Source of the DNA: Streptomyces longispororuber
GTDB taxonomy: Bacteria; Actinomycetota; Actinomycetes; Streptomycetales; Streptomycetaceae
Assembly: GCF_024448165.1 (NCBI RefSeq)
Contig: NZ_JAMOLN010000007.1
Coordinates: 33,554 to 97,553, forward strand
Direction of reading: 5' to 3'
DNA length: 64,000 nucleotides
Shown in pieces: positions 27,849 to 36,096 of the stretch; within the stretch, counting starts at the first letter, position 1, and every line of letters starts with the position of its first letter. The position numbers and the translations under genes are program-made. The notes below the pieces were generated by a model, which did no database searches, was not told the DNA's origin, and worked only from the letters and a program-made list of their open reading frames with translations.

Positions 27849-30037
27849 CCGCCCTGCCGACCCGTCACTGGTGGCTGGACGCCACCGCACAGGCCACCGA
27901 CGGCGAGCCGCCGCCCGCCGCCTCCCTGCACGTGCGCTGCCACCGCCGGTTACGCGGCCCGTTCACCGCCGCGCACTTCCTCCTCCACCAGGCCGTTCCC
28001 CAACTGGTCGAACGGGACGCCGAGTTGGTGGCGGCCGCCCGGGCGCTGGAGGTGGAGTCGATCGCACCCGAACTGATGGCGATCGTGCCGACCCCGCCGC
28101 AGACGCTCACCAACCTCGCCTCGGCCAAGGAACGCACCCGCTTCTATCCGGCGACCCGGGCGCTGCGCATCGCCCACGGCGTGGCCGAACTCCTCGTGGA
28201 CTGGGCCGAGGCGGCCCACCCGAAGGGCGTCACCATCGCCTTCCGGGGCCTCGACGACGCCGACCCCACCGACCGCGACCTGGTCGCGGTGCTGCTGCGG
28301 CGCTGCGATCCCGCGGTGCTGACCGTGGTCGTGGACGGCGCGGGGGCCGCCGACGACCTGCTCGGCCGGGCACTGGCCGCCCACGCCCACCGGGCACCCC
28401 GACTCCCCTATGTGGACCCGGAGTTGCTGCCCGACACGGACGTCGCCCAGCTCTACGTCGACGCCGACGGCACCACCGAGGAGCCGCGCCTGCGCTGCGC
28501 CTACGAGGCGCTGCCCGCCGAGGAGCGGGCCCGCCGGCACACCGCGCGCGCCGCACTGCTCGCCGAGCGCGACGAGCCGACCCTGCGGCTCGGCGCGATC
28601 CCGTACCACCTGGAGCGCGGCACGGACCCGGCCGGCGCGGGCGTCCGGTCGATCGTCGAGGCCGTCGGCGTCTGCTTCGACAAGGGGTTCTACGAGGCCG
28701 TGGTCGACCTCGCGCTGCGGGGCCGCGCCCTGCTCGACGACGCCGAACCCACCCGCACCTACTGGAACCTGACGCACAAGATCGGCGCGTGCCTGTGCTA
28801 CCTGGGGCGCGGCCACGACGCGTTCCCCTACTTCGAGGAGATGCGGCGCGGCTCGACCTCGCCGGACGTCCACATGGGCACCGCGTACCTCATGGCGATG
28901 CTGTACACCCGGTTCCTGCCGAAGGACGCGCACGACGAGGACCTCGCCCTCGCGTGGGTGAACACGGCGATCTCGATCGCCGACGTGCACCCCGACCCGC
29001 ACAAGCGGATCCTGGTACGGGCGTTCATGCGCAACGCGCGGGCCCTGGTGGAGCTGCACCGCGGCAACGTCGACGGTTCGCTCGCGCTGGTCGACGAGGC
29101 GATGGCCATCACCGACGCCGACTTCGGTCCCGACGAGCAACTCCTGCACCGCAGCGTGCTGTTGTACAACCGCGCGCAGGTGCGCGGCGCCCGGCACGAC
29201 CACGCCGACTCGCTGGCCGACTACGACGAGGTGATCCGCCGCGACCCGGACTACGGCGACTACTACTTCGAGCGGGCCGCCCAGCACCGGGCGCTCGGCC
29301 GGCACCGGGAGGCGCTGGCGGACTACGCGGCGGCGATCCGGCTCACGCCGCCGTTCTACGAGGCGCACTTCAACCGGGCCGACCTGCTGCGCGAACTCGG
29401 CGACGAGGCGGGCGCGTTGCGCGATCTGGACCATGCCCTGGACCTGGAGCCCGATCACGTCGAGTCGCTGGTGCACCGCGCGGACCTGCTGCTCGCGCGC
29501 GGCGTGCTGGACCGGGCCGCCGCCGACATCGAGCACGGCCTCGCCCTCGCCTCGGACCACGCGCAACTCCGGGCGGCTCAGGGGGCGTTGTTCTCGGAGC
29601 TCGGGGACGTCGAAGCGGCGTACGAGAGTTACTCGACGGCGCTGCACGCCGATCCGACCTGTGTCGCGGCGTGGGCGAACCGGGCGGTGCTCGCGTTCGA
29701 GGCGGGCCGGACCGAGGACGCGGTCGGCGATCTGGACGCGGCGCTCGCGCTCGTGGACGACCCGGAGCTGCGGGTCAACCGGGCGGTGGCGCTGCAGGCC
29801 CTGGGCGAGCACCGGCGGGCCGTGACCGATCTGGACCGGGTGCTGGCCGCCGCGGGCCGGGCCGACCCGGAGCCGCTGTACCTGCGGGGCGTCAGCCGCT
29901 TCGCCCTCGGGGACGCGGCGGGCGCGGTGGCGGACTGGCGGGCCCATCTCGCCGCGCTCGGCTCCGACGACGTGTCGCCGCACGCCGAGGAGATCGCGGC
30001 GCGGGCCGGGGACGCCCTGCGGGAGGGGGCGGCGTGA
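27845..30037 (+). CDS. Large TPR protein with a degenerate NTPase-like N-terminal region
   Basis: 730 residues. The first ~200 residues recall a STAND/AAA-type domain (TRFYPATRALRIAHGVAELLVD, DADPTDRDLVAVLLRRCDPAVLTVVVDG resembles Walker B-like strands) but no Walker A glycine-rich P-loop is present. The C-terminal ~450 residues are helical repeats, with clear TPRs from about residue 455 on (for example DYYFERAAQHRALGRHREAL, HFNRADLLRELGDEAGALRD). Codon 36 is TTA (27950-27952), rare in Streptomyces and dependent on the bldA tRNA. ATG overlaps the protease stop, and the stop overlaps the flavin reductase GTG. It may scaffold the maturation complex or sense the peptide. Confidence 0.8.
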   Translation: MTALPTRHWWLDATAQATDGEPPPAASLHVRCHRRLRGPFTAAHFLLHQAVPQLVERDAELVAAARALEVESIAPELMAIVPTPPQTLTNLASAKERTRFYPATRALRIAHGVAELLVDWAEAAHPKGVTIAFRGLDDADPTDRDLVAVLLRRCDPAVLTVVVDGAGAADDLLGRALAAHAHRAPRLPYVDPELLPDTDVAQLYVDADGTTEEPRLRCAYEALPAEERARRHTARAALLAERDEPTLRLGAIPYHLERGTDPAGAGVRSIVEAVGVCFDKGFYEAVVDLALRGRALLDDAEPTRTYWNLTHKIGACLCYLGRGHDAFPYFEEMRRGSTSPDVHMGTAYLMAMLYTRFLPKDAHDEDLALAWVNTAISIADVHPDPHKRILVRAFMRNARALVELHRGNVDGSLALVDEAMAITDADFGPDEQLLHRSVLLYNRAQVRGARHDHADSLADYDEVIRRDPDYGDYYFERAAQHRALGRHREALADYAAAIRLTPPFYEAHFNRADLLRELGDEAGALRDLDHALDLEPDHVESLVHRADLLLARGVLDRAAADIEHGLALASDHAQLRAAQGALFSELGDVEAAYESYSTALHADPTCVAAWANRAVLAFEAGRTEDAVGDLDAALALVDDPELRVNRAVALQALGEHRRAVTDLDRVLAAAGRADPEPLYLRGVSRFALGDAAGAVADWRAHLAALGSDDVSPHAEEIAARAGDALREGAA

Positions 30038-30561
30038 GCGGCGACTGCGACGTCGCGGGGCCCGTCCGGCCGGAGCGCGCCGATCTGGTGCGCTCCGTGC
30101 TGCGGCGGCACGCCAAGGGCGTCGCCGTCGTCACGGTCGGCGGGGAGCGGCCGGTCGGATTCTGCGTCACGTCGCTGGTGTCGCTCTCCCTCGACCCACC
30201 GCTGATGTCGTTCACGGTCGGGCTGCGGTCCGCGTCGTGGACGGCGGTGCGGGACGCGACCTGGGTGATGGTGCAGCTGCTCGCGGAAGGCCAGGAGGAG
30301 GTGGCCCGGATCTTCGGCGGTCCCGGCGGGGCCCGGTTCGGGCCGCGGACGTCCTGGTACCGGGATCCGCTGGGTCTGCCCGCGCTCGACGGGGTCCTGG
30401 CCCGGCTGGTCCTCACGCCCGTCAGTTGGCGTCCGGTCGGTGACCATGCCCTGGTCATCGGGCTCGTGGTGCGGGCCGGGCGGGTCTCGGACGCGGGGCC
30501 GCTGGTGCACCACGACGGCGGGTTCGTCGCCCTGCCGGCCCCGGTGGAGGCCGCGCGGTGA
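30034..30561 (+). CDS. Flavin reductase-like FMN-binding split-barrel protein
   Basis: 175 residues from GTG 30034, overlapping the TPR gene stop by 4 nt. RHAKGVAVVTV, PVGFCVTSLVSLSLDPPLMSFTVG and the central LNRDQ-like region (QLLAEGQEEVARIFGG) match the HpaC/RutF flavin reductase family, with HHDGGFVAL at the end. These supply reduced flavin to a monooxygenase or act directly as FMN oxidoreductases. No monooxygenase lies in the operon, so it may itself act on the peptide or partner with an enzyme elsewhere. Last gene of the peptide operon. Confidence 0.85.
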   Translation: MSGDCDVAGPVRPERADLVRSVLRRHAKGVAVVTVGGERPVGFCVTSLVSLSLDPPLMSFTVGLRSASWTAVRDATWVMVQLLAEGQEEVARIFGGPGGARFGPRTSWYRDPLGLPALDGVLARLVLTPVSWRPVGDHALVIGLVVRAGRVSDAGPLVHHDGGFVALPAPVEAAR

Positions 30562-30602
30562 ACCGGTCCGCCGCCCAGGAGCGGCGGATCGGGGGCTGTC
30601 GC

Positions 30603-31079
30603 TCAGTCCCCGAAGACGACCGGCACCTTGTTGTCGCGGACGACGCGGGCGAGCAGGTCGGCGAGCGTGTCCCGCTCGGTGTCGGTGAGGCCGTCGGGGA
30701 GCCGGGCGACGCGTCGGCACGTCTCGTCGTAGAACTCCCCGACGAGGGCGGCGCCCCGCACGGTCAGGGCGACCCGCACGGCCCGCCCGTCCTCCGGGTC
30801 GGGCTCCCGGCGCACCAGACCGCGCCGCGCGGTGCGGTCCACGAGTCCGGTCAGGCTGGACTTGGCGAGGCCGAGCATCGTGCCGAGCTCCCGCATCCCG
30901 TACGGCTGCGGCATCAGGACGCACATCAACTGGCCCTGCTGCGGGGTGAGTCCGGGCAGCCGGCTCGACTCCGCGTACACGGCGTTCACCAGGGACGAGG
31001 AGCGCACCAGCGCGGTGACGAACCCCATCCGCTCGCCGTCGGCGCCCTCGGGCTTTCGCATCCGGCCGGCGTACGACAC
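30603..31079 (-). CDS. MarR-family transcriptional regulator
   Basis: About 158 residues. Winged helix: LTPQQGQLMCVLMPQPYGMRELGTMLGLAKSSLTGLVDR (HTH) and RREPDPEDGRAVRVALTVRG (wing). Start is GTG 31079 or ATG 31061; neither has a good ribosome site. Convergent with the peptide operon, and the next LysR gene points the same way. The regulated gene is not obvious. Confidence 0.85.
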   Translation of the reverse strand: MSYAGRMRKPEGADGERMGFVTALVRSSSLVNAVYAESSRLPGLTPQQGQLMCVLMPQPYGMRELGTMLGLAKSSLTGLVDRTARRGLVRREPDPEDGRAVRVALTVRGAALVGEFYDETCRRVARLPDGLTDTERDTLADLLARVVRDNKVPVVFGD

Positions 31080-31134
31080 GGTCGCAGGCCACTGGACGGC
31101 GGTTTCGGCGGTGCGTCGTGGTGGTGGGCGGTGG

Positions 31135-31998
31135 TCAGGACGGGCCCGGCTCGGCCGCCAGCGAGCGCAGCCAGTCGCGCAGCGCGGCCGTGCGCGGATC
31201 GCTCTCCACCGGGCGGCGGCCCAGCAGATGGTACGCGGTCCCGTCGGGCACGAAGCCGTACGGGGCCGTCAGAGCGCCGCGCGCCAGGTCGTCGTGGACG
31301 AGCGCGTACGGGCCGATGGCGGTGCCGACGCCCGACGCGGCGGCCTGCAGGGTGAGCGAGAAGTGCTCCAGGGTCTGTTCGGACGCGGCCGGGTACGGCT
31401 CCCCGGTGCGGCGGCGCCAGTCGTCCCAGGCGTCGGGGCGGGTGGCGGTGTGCAGCAGCGTTCCGGCGGCCGGGGCGTCGGGCCGGTGCACGGGTCCGAC
31501 GTGCTCGGCGAACAGCCGGGTGGCGTGGGTGTCGGCGGGGAACGGGAAGTCGTCCCGGCGGATCGCCAGGTCGATGCCGTCCCGGTCGAAGTGGACGGGG
31601 CCGCCCGCGGCGACGAGGTGCAGGGTGACGTCGGGCGCCCGCTCGGCCAGGTCCGGCAGGCGCGGGATGAGCCAGCGCATCAGGAGCGTCGGCTCGCAGG
31701 AGAGGGTGAGCGGGCCGGTGGGCGGGCGGCGGGCGATCTCGCGGGCGGCCGTCTCGATCCCGTCGAGCGCGTCGCGGACCGTCGCGGCGAGCCGGCGGGC
31801 CGCGGGGGTCGGGACGAGCGCGCGCGGCCCCCGCTCGAACAGCTCGACGCCCAGGGCCCGTTCGAGCCCGCGGACCTGCCGGCTGACCGCGCCGTGCGTC
31901 ACGTGGAGTTCGCGGGCGGCGGCGGTCATGCTGCCGTGCCGCACGGTCGCCTCGAAGGGCTCCAGGGTGCCGAGCGGGGGCAGGTCGGGGCGGGGCAT
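31135..31998 (-). CDS. LysR-family regulator (GcvA-like)
   Basis: 287 residues. HTH: LGTLEPFEATVRHGSMTAAARELHVTHGAVSRQVRGLERALG. The substrate-binding domain shows DLAIRRDDFPFPADTHATRLF as in GcvA/AmpR-type members. It is divergent from the DUF1537/pdxA2/hisA-like operon and is the obvious candidate to control it in response to a four-carbon acid sugar or its phosphate. Confidence 0.88.
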   Translation of the reverse strand: MPRPDLPPLGTLEPFEATVRHGSMTAAARELHVTHGAVSRQVRGLERALGVELFERGPRALVPTPAARRLAATVRDALDGIETAAREIARRPPTGPLTLSCEPTLLMRWLIPRLPDLAERAPDVTLHLVAAGGPVHFDRDGIDLAIRRDDFPFPADTHATRLFAEHVGPVHRPDAPAAGTLLHTATRPDAWDDWRRRTGEPYPAASEQTLEHFSLTLQAAASGVGTAIGPYALVHDDLARGALTAPYGFVPDGTAYHLLGRRPVESDPRTAALRDWLRSLAAEPGPS

Positions 31999-32093
31999 GG
32001 GTGAACTCTAGTCACGGGTTCCGCGCGGTGGGCAGGGGCGGACCGGCCACACCTGTGAGCCGTGCGCACACCTCCGGTGAGAAACGGTCGCTT

Positions 32094-32112
32094 GTCGCGG
32101 ACGCCCCGCGAC
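32094..32112. promoter_or_regulatory. Inverted repeat in the LysR/DUF1537 divergent region
   Basis: GTCGCGG (32094-32100) and CCGCGAC (32106-32112) around 5 nt, 45 nt upstream of the kinase gene start. Candidate LysR-regulator activation site. Confidence 0.4.
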
Positions 32113-32156
32113 CGCACGATGAACCCGTCATCCCACCCCCGACGAAGGACCCCACC

Positions 32157-33218
32157 TTGCGTGTCTCGATCCTCGCCGACGACCTCACCAGCGCGGGGGA
32201 CGGCGCCGCCCCGTTCGGTCCGGCCCGCGTCCTGCTCGCCGCACCGGCCGCGCCCCAGCCGGACGGGGTGCTCGCCGTCGACCTCGACACCCGGACGGGC
32301 GGCCCCGAGCGTGCGGCGGCCCGGACGGCCGACGCGGCCCGGCTGCTGGGCGGTTCCGGTCTGCTCCTGAAGACGGTCGACTCGACGCTCCGGGGCCATC
32401 TCGCCGCCGAGATCCGGGCCGCCTGGCAGGGCTCGGGGCGGCGCACCGCGGTGGTCGCCCCCGCGTTCCCCGCACAGCGGCGGACCACCGTCCGGGGCGT
32501 GCAGTACGTGGCCGACGTACCGGTGCACCGCAGCGAGTTCGGCCGTGACCCGGTGCATCCGGTGCGCTGTGCGGACCTGCGCGAGATCCTCCCCGAGGCC
32601 CTGCTCGCGACGCCGGACGGCACGCTCCCCCGTCTGCTCGGCGCGGGCGGCCTGTTCATCGGCGACGCGGCCACCGACGCCGATCTGGCCCGCCTTGTGG
32701 CGGCCGTGCCCGACCCCGCCGACGTGCTGTGGGTGGGCTCGCCGGGCCTGGCGGGGGCGCTCGCGCGGCGGTTCGCCCCCGCCGGCCCGTCGGCCGCCCT
32801 GCCGCAGCCGCCTGCCCGTGCGCCCCTGGTCGTCGTCGGCAGCGCCAACCCGGCCTCCCGGCGTCAGCTCGCCACGCTGCTGCGGCACGTCCCCGGCGCC
32901 CGCCTCCTGCACACGCCCGACGACCGCCGGGACCCCCTCGCCCTCCTCAAGGACCTCGCGGAACGGGCCGGGGCGCAGCTGGCCGACGGCACCGTCGACG
33001 CCCTGGTCGTCACCGGGGGCGAGACGGCCGCCGCGGTCCTGACCGCCGCCGGGGCGGACGGCTTCGACCTGCTCGACGAGCCCGAACCCGGCGTCGCGCA
33101 GGGCCTGTTGACCGGGCCGCCGGGCCTGCCCCGCGTCCCGGTGGTGATCAAGGCGGGCGGGTTCGGTGACGACGAGACCCTGCTGCGTCTTTACCGGCGG
33201 CTGGGCGGTGCCGCGTGA
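32157..33218 (+). CDS. Four-carbon acid sugar kinase family protein (DUF1537, DtnK/OtnK-like)
   Basis: 353 residues from TTG 32157, chosen because GAAGGA lies 8 nt upstream and the protein then begins with the family start (RVSILADDLTSAGDGAAPF). KTVDSTLRGHLAAEIRA and VVAPAFPAQRRTTVRGVQYV belong to the N-terminal sugar-binding domain. VVVGSANPASRRQ and VVTGGETAAAVL belong to the C-terminal ATP-binding domain. DUF1537 proteins phosphorylate D-threonate, D-erythronate or 3-oxo-tetronates. The GTG of the next gene overlaps the stop. Paired with PdxA2, the expected substrate is D-threonate or D-erythronate. Confidence 0.85.
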   Translation: MRVSILADDLTSAGDGAAPFGPARVLLAAPAAPQPDGVLAVDLDTRTGGPERAAARTADAARLLGGSGLLLKTVDSTLRGHLAAEIRAAWQGSGRRTAVVAPAFPAQRRTTVRGVQYVADVPVHRSEFGRDPVHPVRCADLREILPEALLATPDGTLPRLLGAGGLFIGDAATDADLARLVAAVPDPADVLWVGSPGLAGALARRFAPAGPSAALPQPPARAPLVVVGSANPASRRQLATLLRHVPGARLLHTPDDRRDPLALLKDLAERAGAQLADGTVDALVVTGGETAAAVLTAAGADGFDLLDEPEPGVAQGLLTGPPGLPRVPVVIKAGGFGDDETLLRLYRRLGGAA

Positions 33219-34183
33219 ACCGGCCGCTCCCCCTCGCGCTCACCCTGGGCGATCCCGCGGGCATCGGCCCGGAGATCGTGGTCCGCGCCTGCGCCGATCC
33301 GGCGCGCACCGCCCCGGTCGTCGTGATCGGCGACCCGCACGTCCTCGCCCGCGCGGCGGCCGCCACCGGCGTCGAGTTCGCCATGCGGCCCGGGGACGTC
33401 GAGCTGATCGCGGAGACCGAGCTGCGCCGGCCGCCCGCCTGGGGCGAGGTGGACGCACGGGCGGGCGAGGCCGCCTACGCGTACGTGCGGCGCGGCATCG
33501 AGCTGGCCCTCGCGGGTGCGGTCCGCGGACTGGTCACCGCGCCCGTCAACAAGGAGGCGCTGCGCCTCGCGGGCATCCCGCACCCGGGCCACACGGAGAT
33601 CCTCGCCGAGCTGACCGGCAGCACCGACTACGCGATGATGATGGCCACCGACGAGCTGCGCGTCGTCCTGGTGACGGTGCACCAGTCGCTGCGCTCCGCG
33701 CTCGACGCGATCACCACGCCGCGCGTGCTCGACGTCGTCCGGCTCACCCACCGCACGCTGCACCGGGCCGGTCCGCGCGCGCCCCGGATCGCGGTGGCCG
33801 GGCTCAATCCGCACGCGGGCGAGAACGGTCTGTTCGGCCGCGAGGACCTCGACGTCATCGCGCCCGCCGTCCGGGCCGCACGCGCCGAGGGCATCGACGC
33901 GAGCGGCCCGTGGCCGGCCGACACGGTGTTCCTGCGGGCGCGCTCCGGCGAGTTCGACGCGGTCGTCGCCCAGTACCACGACCAGGGGCTGATCCCGGTC
34001 AAGTACCTCGGTCTCGAGCACGGCGTGAACATCACGATCGGGCTGCCGTTCGTGCGCACCAGCGTCGACCACGGCACCGCGTTCGACCTCGCGGGCCGGG
34101 GCGTCGCCGACCACCGGAGCCTGCTCACGGCGCTGCGGCACGCCGACGAACTGACCGCGCCGCACTCCGGGTACGACAACTAG
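33215..34183 (+). CDS. PdxA2-type 4-phosphothreonate/erythronate dehydrogenase (PdxA family)
   Basis: 322 residues, PdxA fold. LTLGDPAGIGPEIVVRA is the start signature, TAPVNKEALRLAGIPHPGHTEIL carries the substrate residues, and the metal ligands lie in GHTE, HQSLR and YHDQGLIPVKYL. GVNITIGLPFVRTSVDHGTAFDLAG is the C-terminal conserved block. In a DUF1537 operon such proteins oxidise and decarboxylate threonate- or erythronate-4-phosphate to dihydroxyacetone phosphate rather than making vitamin B6. GTG start, 4-nt overlap with the kinase gene. Confidence 0.88.
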   Translation: MNRPLPLALTLGDPAGIGPEIVVRACADPARTAPVVVIGDPHVLARAAAATGVEFAMRPGDVELIAETELRRPPAWGEVDARAGEAAYAYVRRGIELALAGAVRGLVTAPVNKEALRLAGIPHPGHTEILAELTGSTDYAMMMATDELRVVLVTVHQSLRSALDAITTPRVLDVVRLTHRTLHRAGPRAPRIAVAGLNPHAGENGLFGREDLDVIAPAVRAARAEGIDASGPWPADTVFLRARSGEFDAVVAQYHDQGLIPVKYLGLEHGVNITIGLPFVRTSVDHGTAFDLAGRGVADHRSLLTALRHADELTAPHSGYDN

Positions 34184-34194
34184 GAGCACGTGCA

Positions 34195-34878
34195 ATGGAC
34201 TTCATCCTCATGCTGACCCGCGCGGACCGCACGGTCTCCGACTGTCTGCACACCCTGGACGCGGTCGCCGGTCTCGGCCTGCGCCACATCGGCTTCAAGG
34301 ACGTCGGGGCGGACCCGGGCACCCTGCGTCAACTCACCGCACGCATAAGGGACTTGGGCGCCACCAGCTATCTCGAAGTCGTCAGCACCAGCCGCGCCGC
34401 CGCGCTCGAATCGGCGCGGGTCGCCGTGGACCTGGGCGTCGACTCGCTGATGGGCGGCACCTGGATCGAGGAGACGCTCGGCGTCCTCGACGGATCGGAC
34501 CTCGCATACCTGCCGTTCGTCGGGGAGCCGACCGGGCATCCGACGCGGCTCGGCGGCACGCCCGGCCGGATCGCCGAGGACTGCCGGCGGGCCGGGGCGG
34601 CGGGCTGCGCCGGTGTCGACCTGCTCGCCTACCGGTCCACCCAGGCCGACCCGCTCGACCTGGTCCGGGCGGCGCGGGCCGCGACGGCGGGGCGGCTCGT
34701 CGTGGCGGGCAGCATCTCGGGCACCGCACAGATCGCGGCGCTCGCCGCCGCCGGGGCGGACGCCTTCACGATCGGCTCGGCCCTCTTCGACGGCAGCGTC
34801 GACCCGACGGCCGCGACGCTGCCCCGGCAGCTCGCCCCCGTGCTGGCCGCAGTGGCCGCGACGGGCGGCGGCGACTGA
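34195..34878 (+). CDS. HisA/HisF-like TIM-barrel protein of the acid-sugar operon
   Basis: 227 residues from ATG 34195 with AGGAG upstream. TIM-barrel features of the HisA/HisF group: HIGFKDVGADPGTL, YLEVVSTSRAAAL, LGVDSLMGGTWIEETL, and the phosphate-binding C-terminal end RLVVAGSISGTAQIAALAAAGADAFTIGSALF. It follows pdxA2 by 11 nt. Histidine biosynthesis is unlikely given the context and the absence of other his genes. It may be an isomerase or epimerase of a phosphorylated acid sugar; no function established that I can name. Confidence 0.75.
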   Translation: MDFILMLTRADRTVSDCLHTLDAVAGLGLRHIGFKDVGADPGTLRQLTARIRDLGATSYLEVVSTSRAAALESARVAVDLGVDSLMGGTWIEETLGVLDGSDLAYLPFVGEPTGHPTRLGGTPGRIAEDCRRAGAAGCAGVDLLAYRSTQADPLDLVRAARAATAGRLVVAGSISGTAQIAALAAAGADAFTIGSALFDGSVDPTAATLPRQLAPVLAAVAATGGGD

Positions 34879-34932
34879 GCCATTGGTACAGTCGGCGCGG
34901 ATCGACCGCGCCACCGAAGGAGCCGTACGCGT

Positions 34933-35457
34933 ATGGCCGTGGACCAGCTCGACACCCGCATCCTGCGCCTCCTCCTGGAGCAGCCGCGGACCAGCGTGCG
35001 CGAGTACGCCCGGACCCTCGGGGTGGCCCGCGGCACCCTCCAGGCCCGCCTCGACCGTCTCGAACGCGACGGGGTGATCACCGGCGCGGCCCCGTCGCTC
35101 TCCCCCGCGGCGCTCGGCCACCCGGTCCTCGCGTTCGTGCACATCGAGGTCACCCAGGGGCACCTGGCCGACGTCGCGGACGAACTCGCCGGGGTACCGG
35201 AGATCATCGAGGCGCACTCGATCACCGGCGGCGGGGACCTGCTCGCCCGCGCGGTGGCCCGCGACGCCGCGCACCTGGAGGACGTCGTGCAGCAGCTCAA
35301 CCGGCTGCCCGGCGTGGTCCGCACCCGGACCGAGGTCGCCCTGCGCGAGCGGGTGCCGCACCGGCTGTTGCCGCTGGTCGAGGCGATCGGCCGGTCCACG
35401 GCGCCCGGCCCCGGCCGCGACCCGGTCAGGGGCGGTCAGGCGTCGCCGTTGAGGTAG
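34933..35457 (+). CDS. Lrp/AsnC-family regulator
   Basis: 174 residues. HTH: MAVDQLDTRILRLLLEQPRTSVREYARTLGVARGTLQARLDRLERDGVI. The RAM/ACT-like domain follows (GHPVLAFVHIEVTQ, IEAHSITGGGDLLARAVARD). It lies 54 nt behind the HisA-like gene on the same strand and may sense an end product of the operon. The 3' end overlaps the AraC remnant on the other strand by 22 nt. Confidence 0.9.
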   Translation: MAVDQLDTRILRLLLEQPRTSVREYARTLGVARGTLQARLDRLERDGVITGAAPSLSPAALGHPVLAFVHIEVTQGHLADVADELAGVPEIIEAHSITGGGDLLARAVARDAAHLEDVVQQLNRLPGVVRTRTEVALRERVPHRLLPLVEAIGRSTAPGPGRDPVRGGQASPLR

Positions 35458-35790
35458 CGCCCCGGCGAGGTGCCGACGGTGCGCCGGAACGCGGCGAGGA
35501 ACGCGCTGGGCGTCGCGTATCCGACGGCGTGGGCGACCCGGGAGACGGACTGTCCCTCGGCGAGCAGGGGCAGGGCGGCGCGCAGCCGCGCATGGGTGCG
35601 CCAGCGGTCGAAGGTCATACCGGTGTCCTGGACGAACAGCCGTGTCAGCGTGCGCCGGCCGGCCCCGACGGCCCGCGCGTGGGCGTCGAGGCTCCGCGGG
35701 TCGCCGGGGTCGGCGAGCAGCGCGTCGGCCACGGCGCGCACCCGGTCGTCGGTCGGGGTCGGCACGTCGATGGGCGTGGGGTGCGGGCTG
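35436..35790 (-). pseudogene. AraC-family regulator, N-terminal (effector) domain deleted
   Basis: Only the C-terminal ~115 residues remain: linker PTPIDVPTPTDDRVRAVADALLA then the double HTH (LDAHARAVGAGRRTLTRLF and VSRVAHAVGYATPSAFLAAFRRTVG) ending SPGRYLNGDA. Family members of this type carry a ~150-residue cupin domain before the linker; here the frame runs straight into antisense of an MFS gene. No suitable start or ribosome site is seen at the linker. Interpreted as one side of an internal deletion between divergent genes. Confidence 0.7.
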
Positions 35791-36048
35791 AGCCTGCCCG
35801 CCCTGACCGTCGCCGCGCTCACCGGCACCACCGACGACGCGGGGCTCGGGTCGGCCGTCCTCAGCTCCGTCCAGCAGATCGGCGGCGCCGTGGGGGTGGC
35901 GGTGCTCGTCGCGCTGGCGGCGCGCCACGGGGACGGCGGGCACGCCGCGACCCGGGGTTTCTCCCTCGCGCTGCTCGCCGGCGCCGCCCTCCTCGTGTGC
36001 GGCGCCGCCCTCATGGCCGCCCTGCCCCGGGAGGACCGGCGCCGCTGA
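35772..36048 (+). pseudogene. C-terminal fragment of an MFS (DHA2) transporter
   Basis: The plus frame reads GVGCGLSLPALTVAALTGTTDD, then AGLGSAVLSSVQQIGGAVGV and two hydrophobic helices (VAVLVALAARH, LALLAGAALLVCGAALMAAL) before the stop. This is the last two TM helices of a drug-efflux MFS protein, lacking roughly the first 350-400 residues. Head to head with the truncated AraC gene; the junction lies within about 35770-35790. Confidence 0.7.
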
Positions 36049-36096
36049 TCCGCCTCCGGTGATCGTCCGGCGCCGATGTCCTGCATGCTGGTGTGC

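Noticed and set aside
33215..34183. Vitamin B6 biosynthesis role for the PdxA homologue
   Set aside because: Coupling to a DUF1537 kinase indicates the PdxA2 acid-sugar role; no other B6 genes are present.
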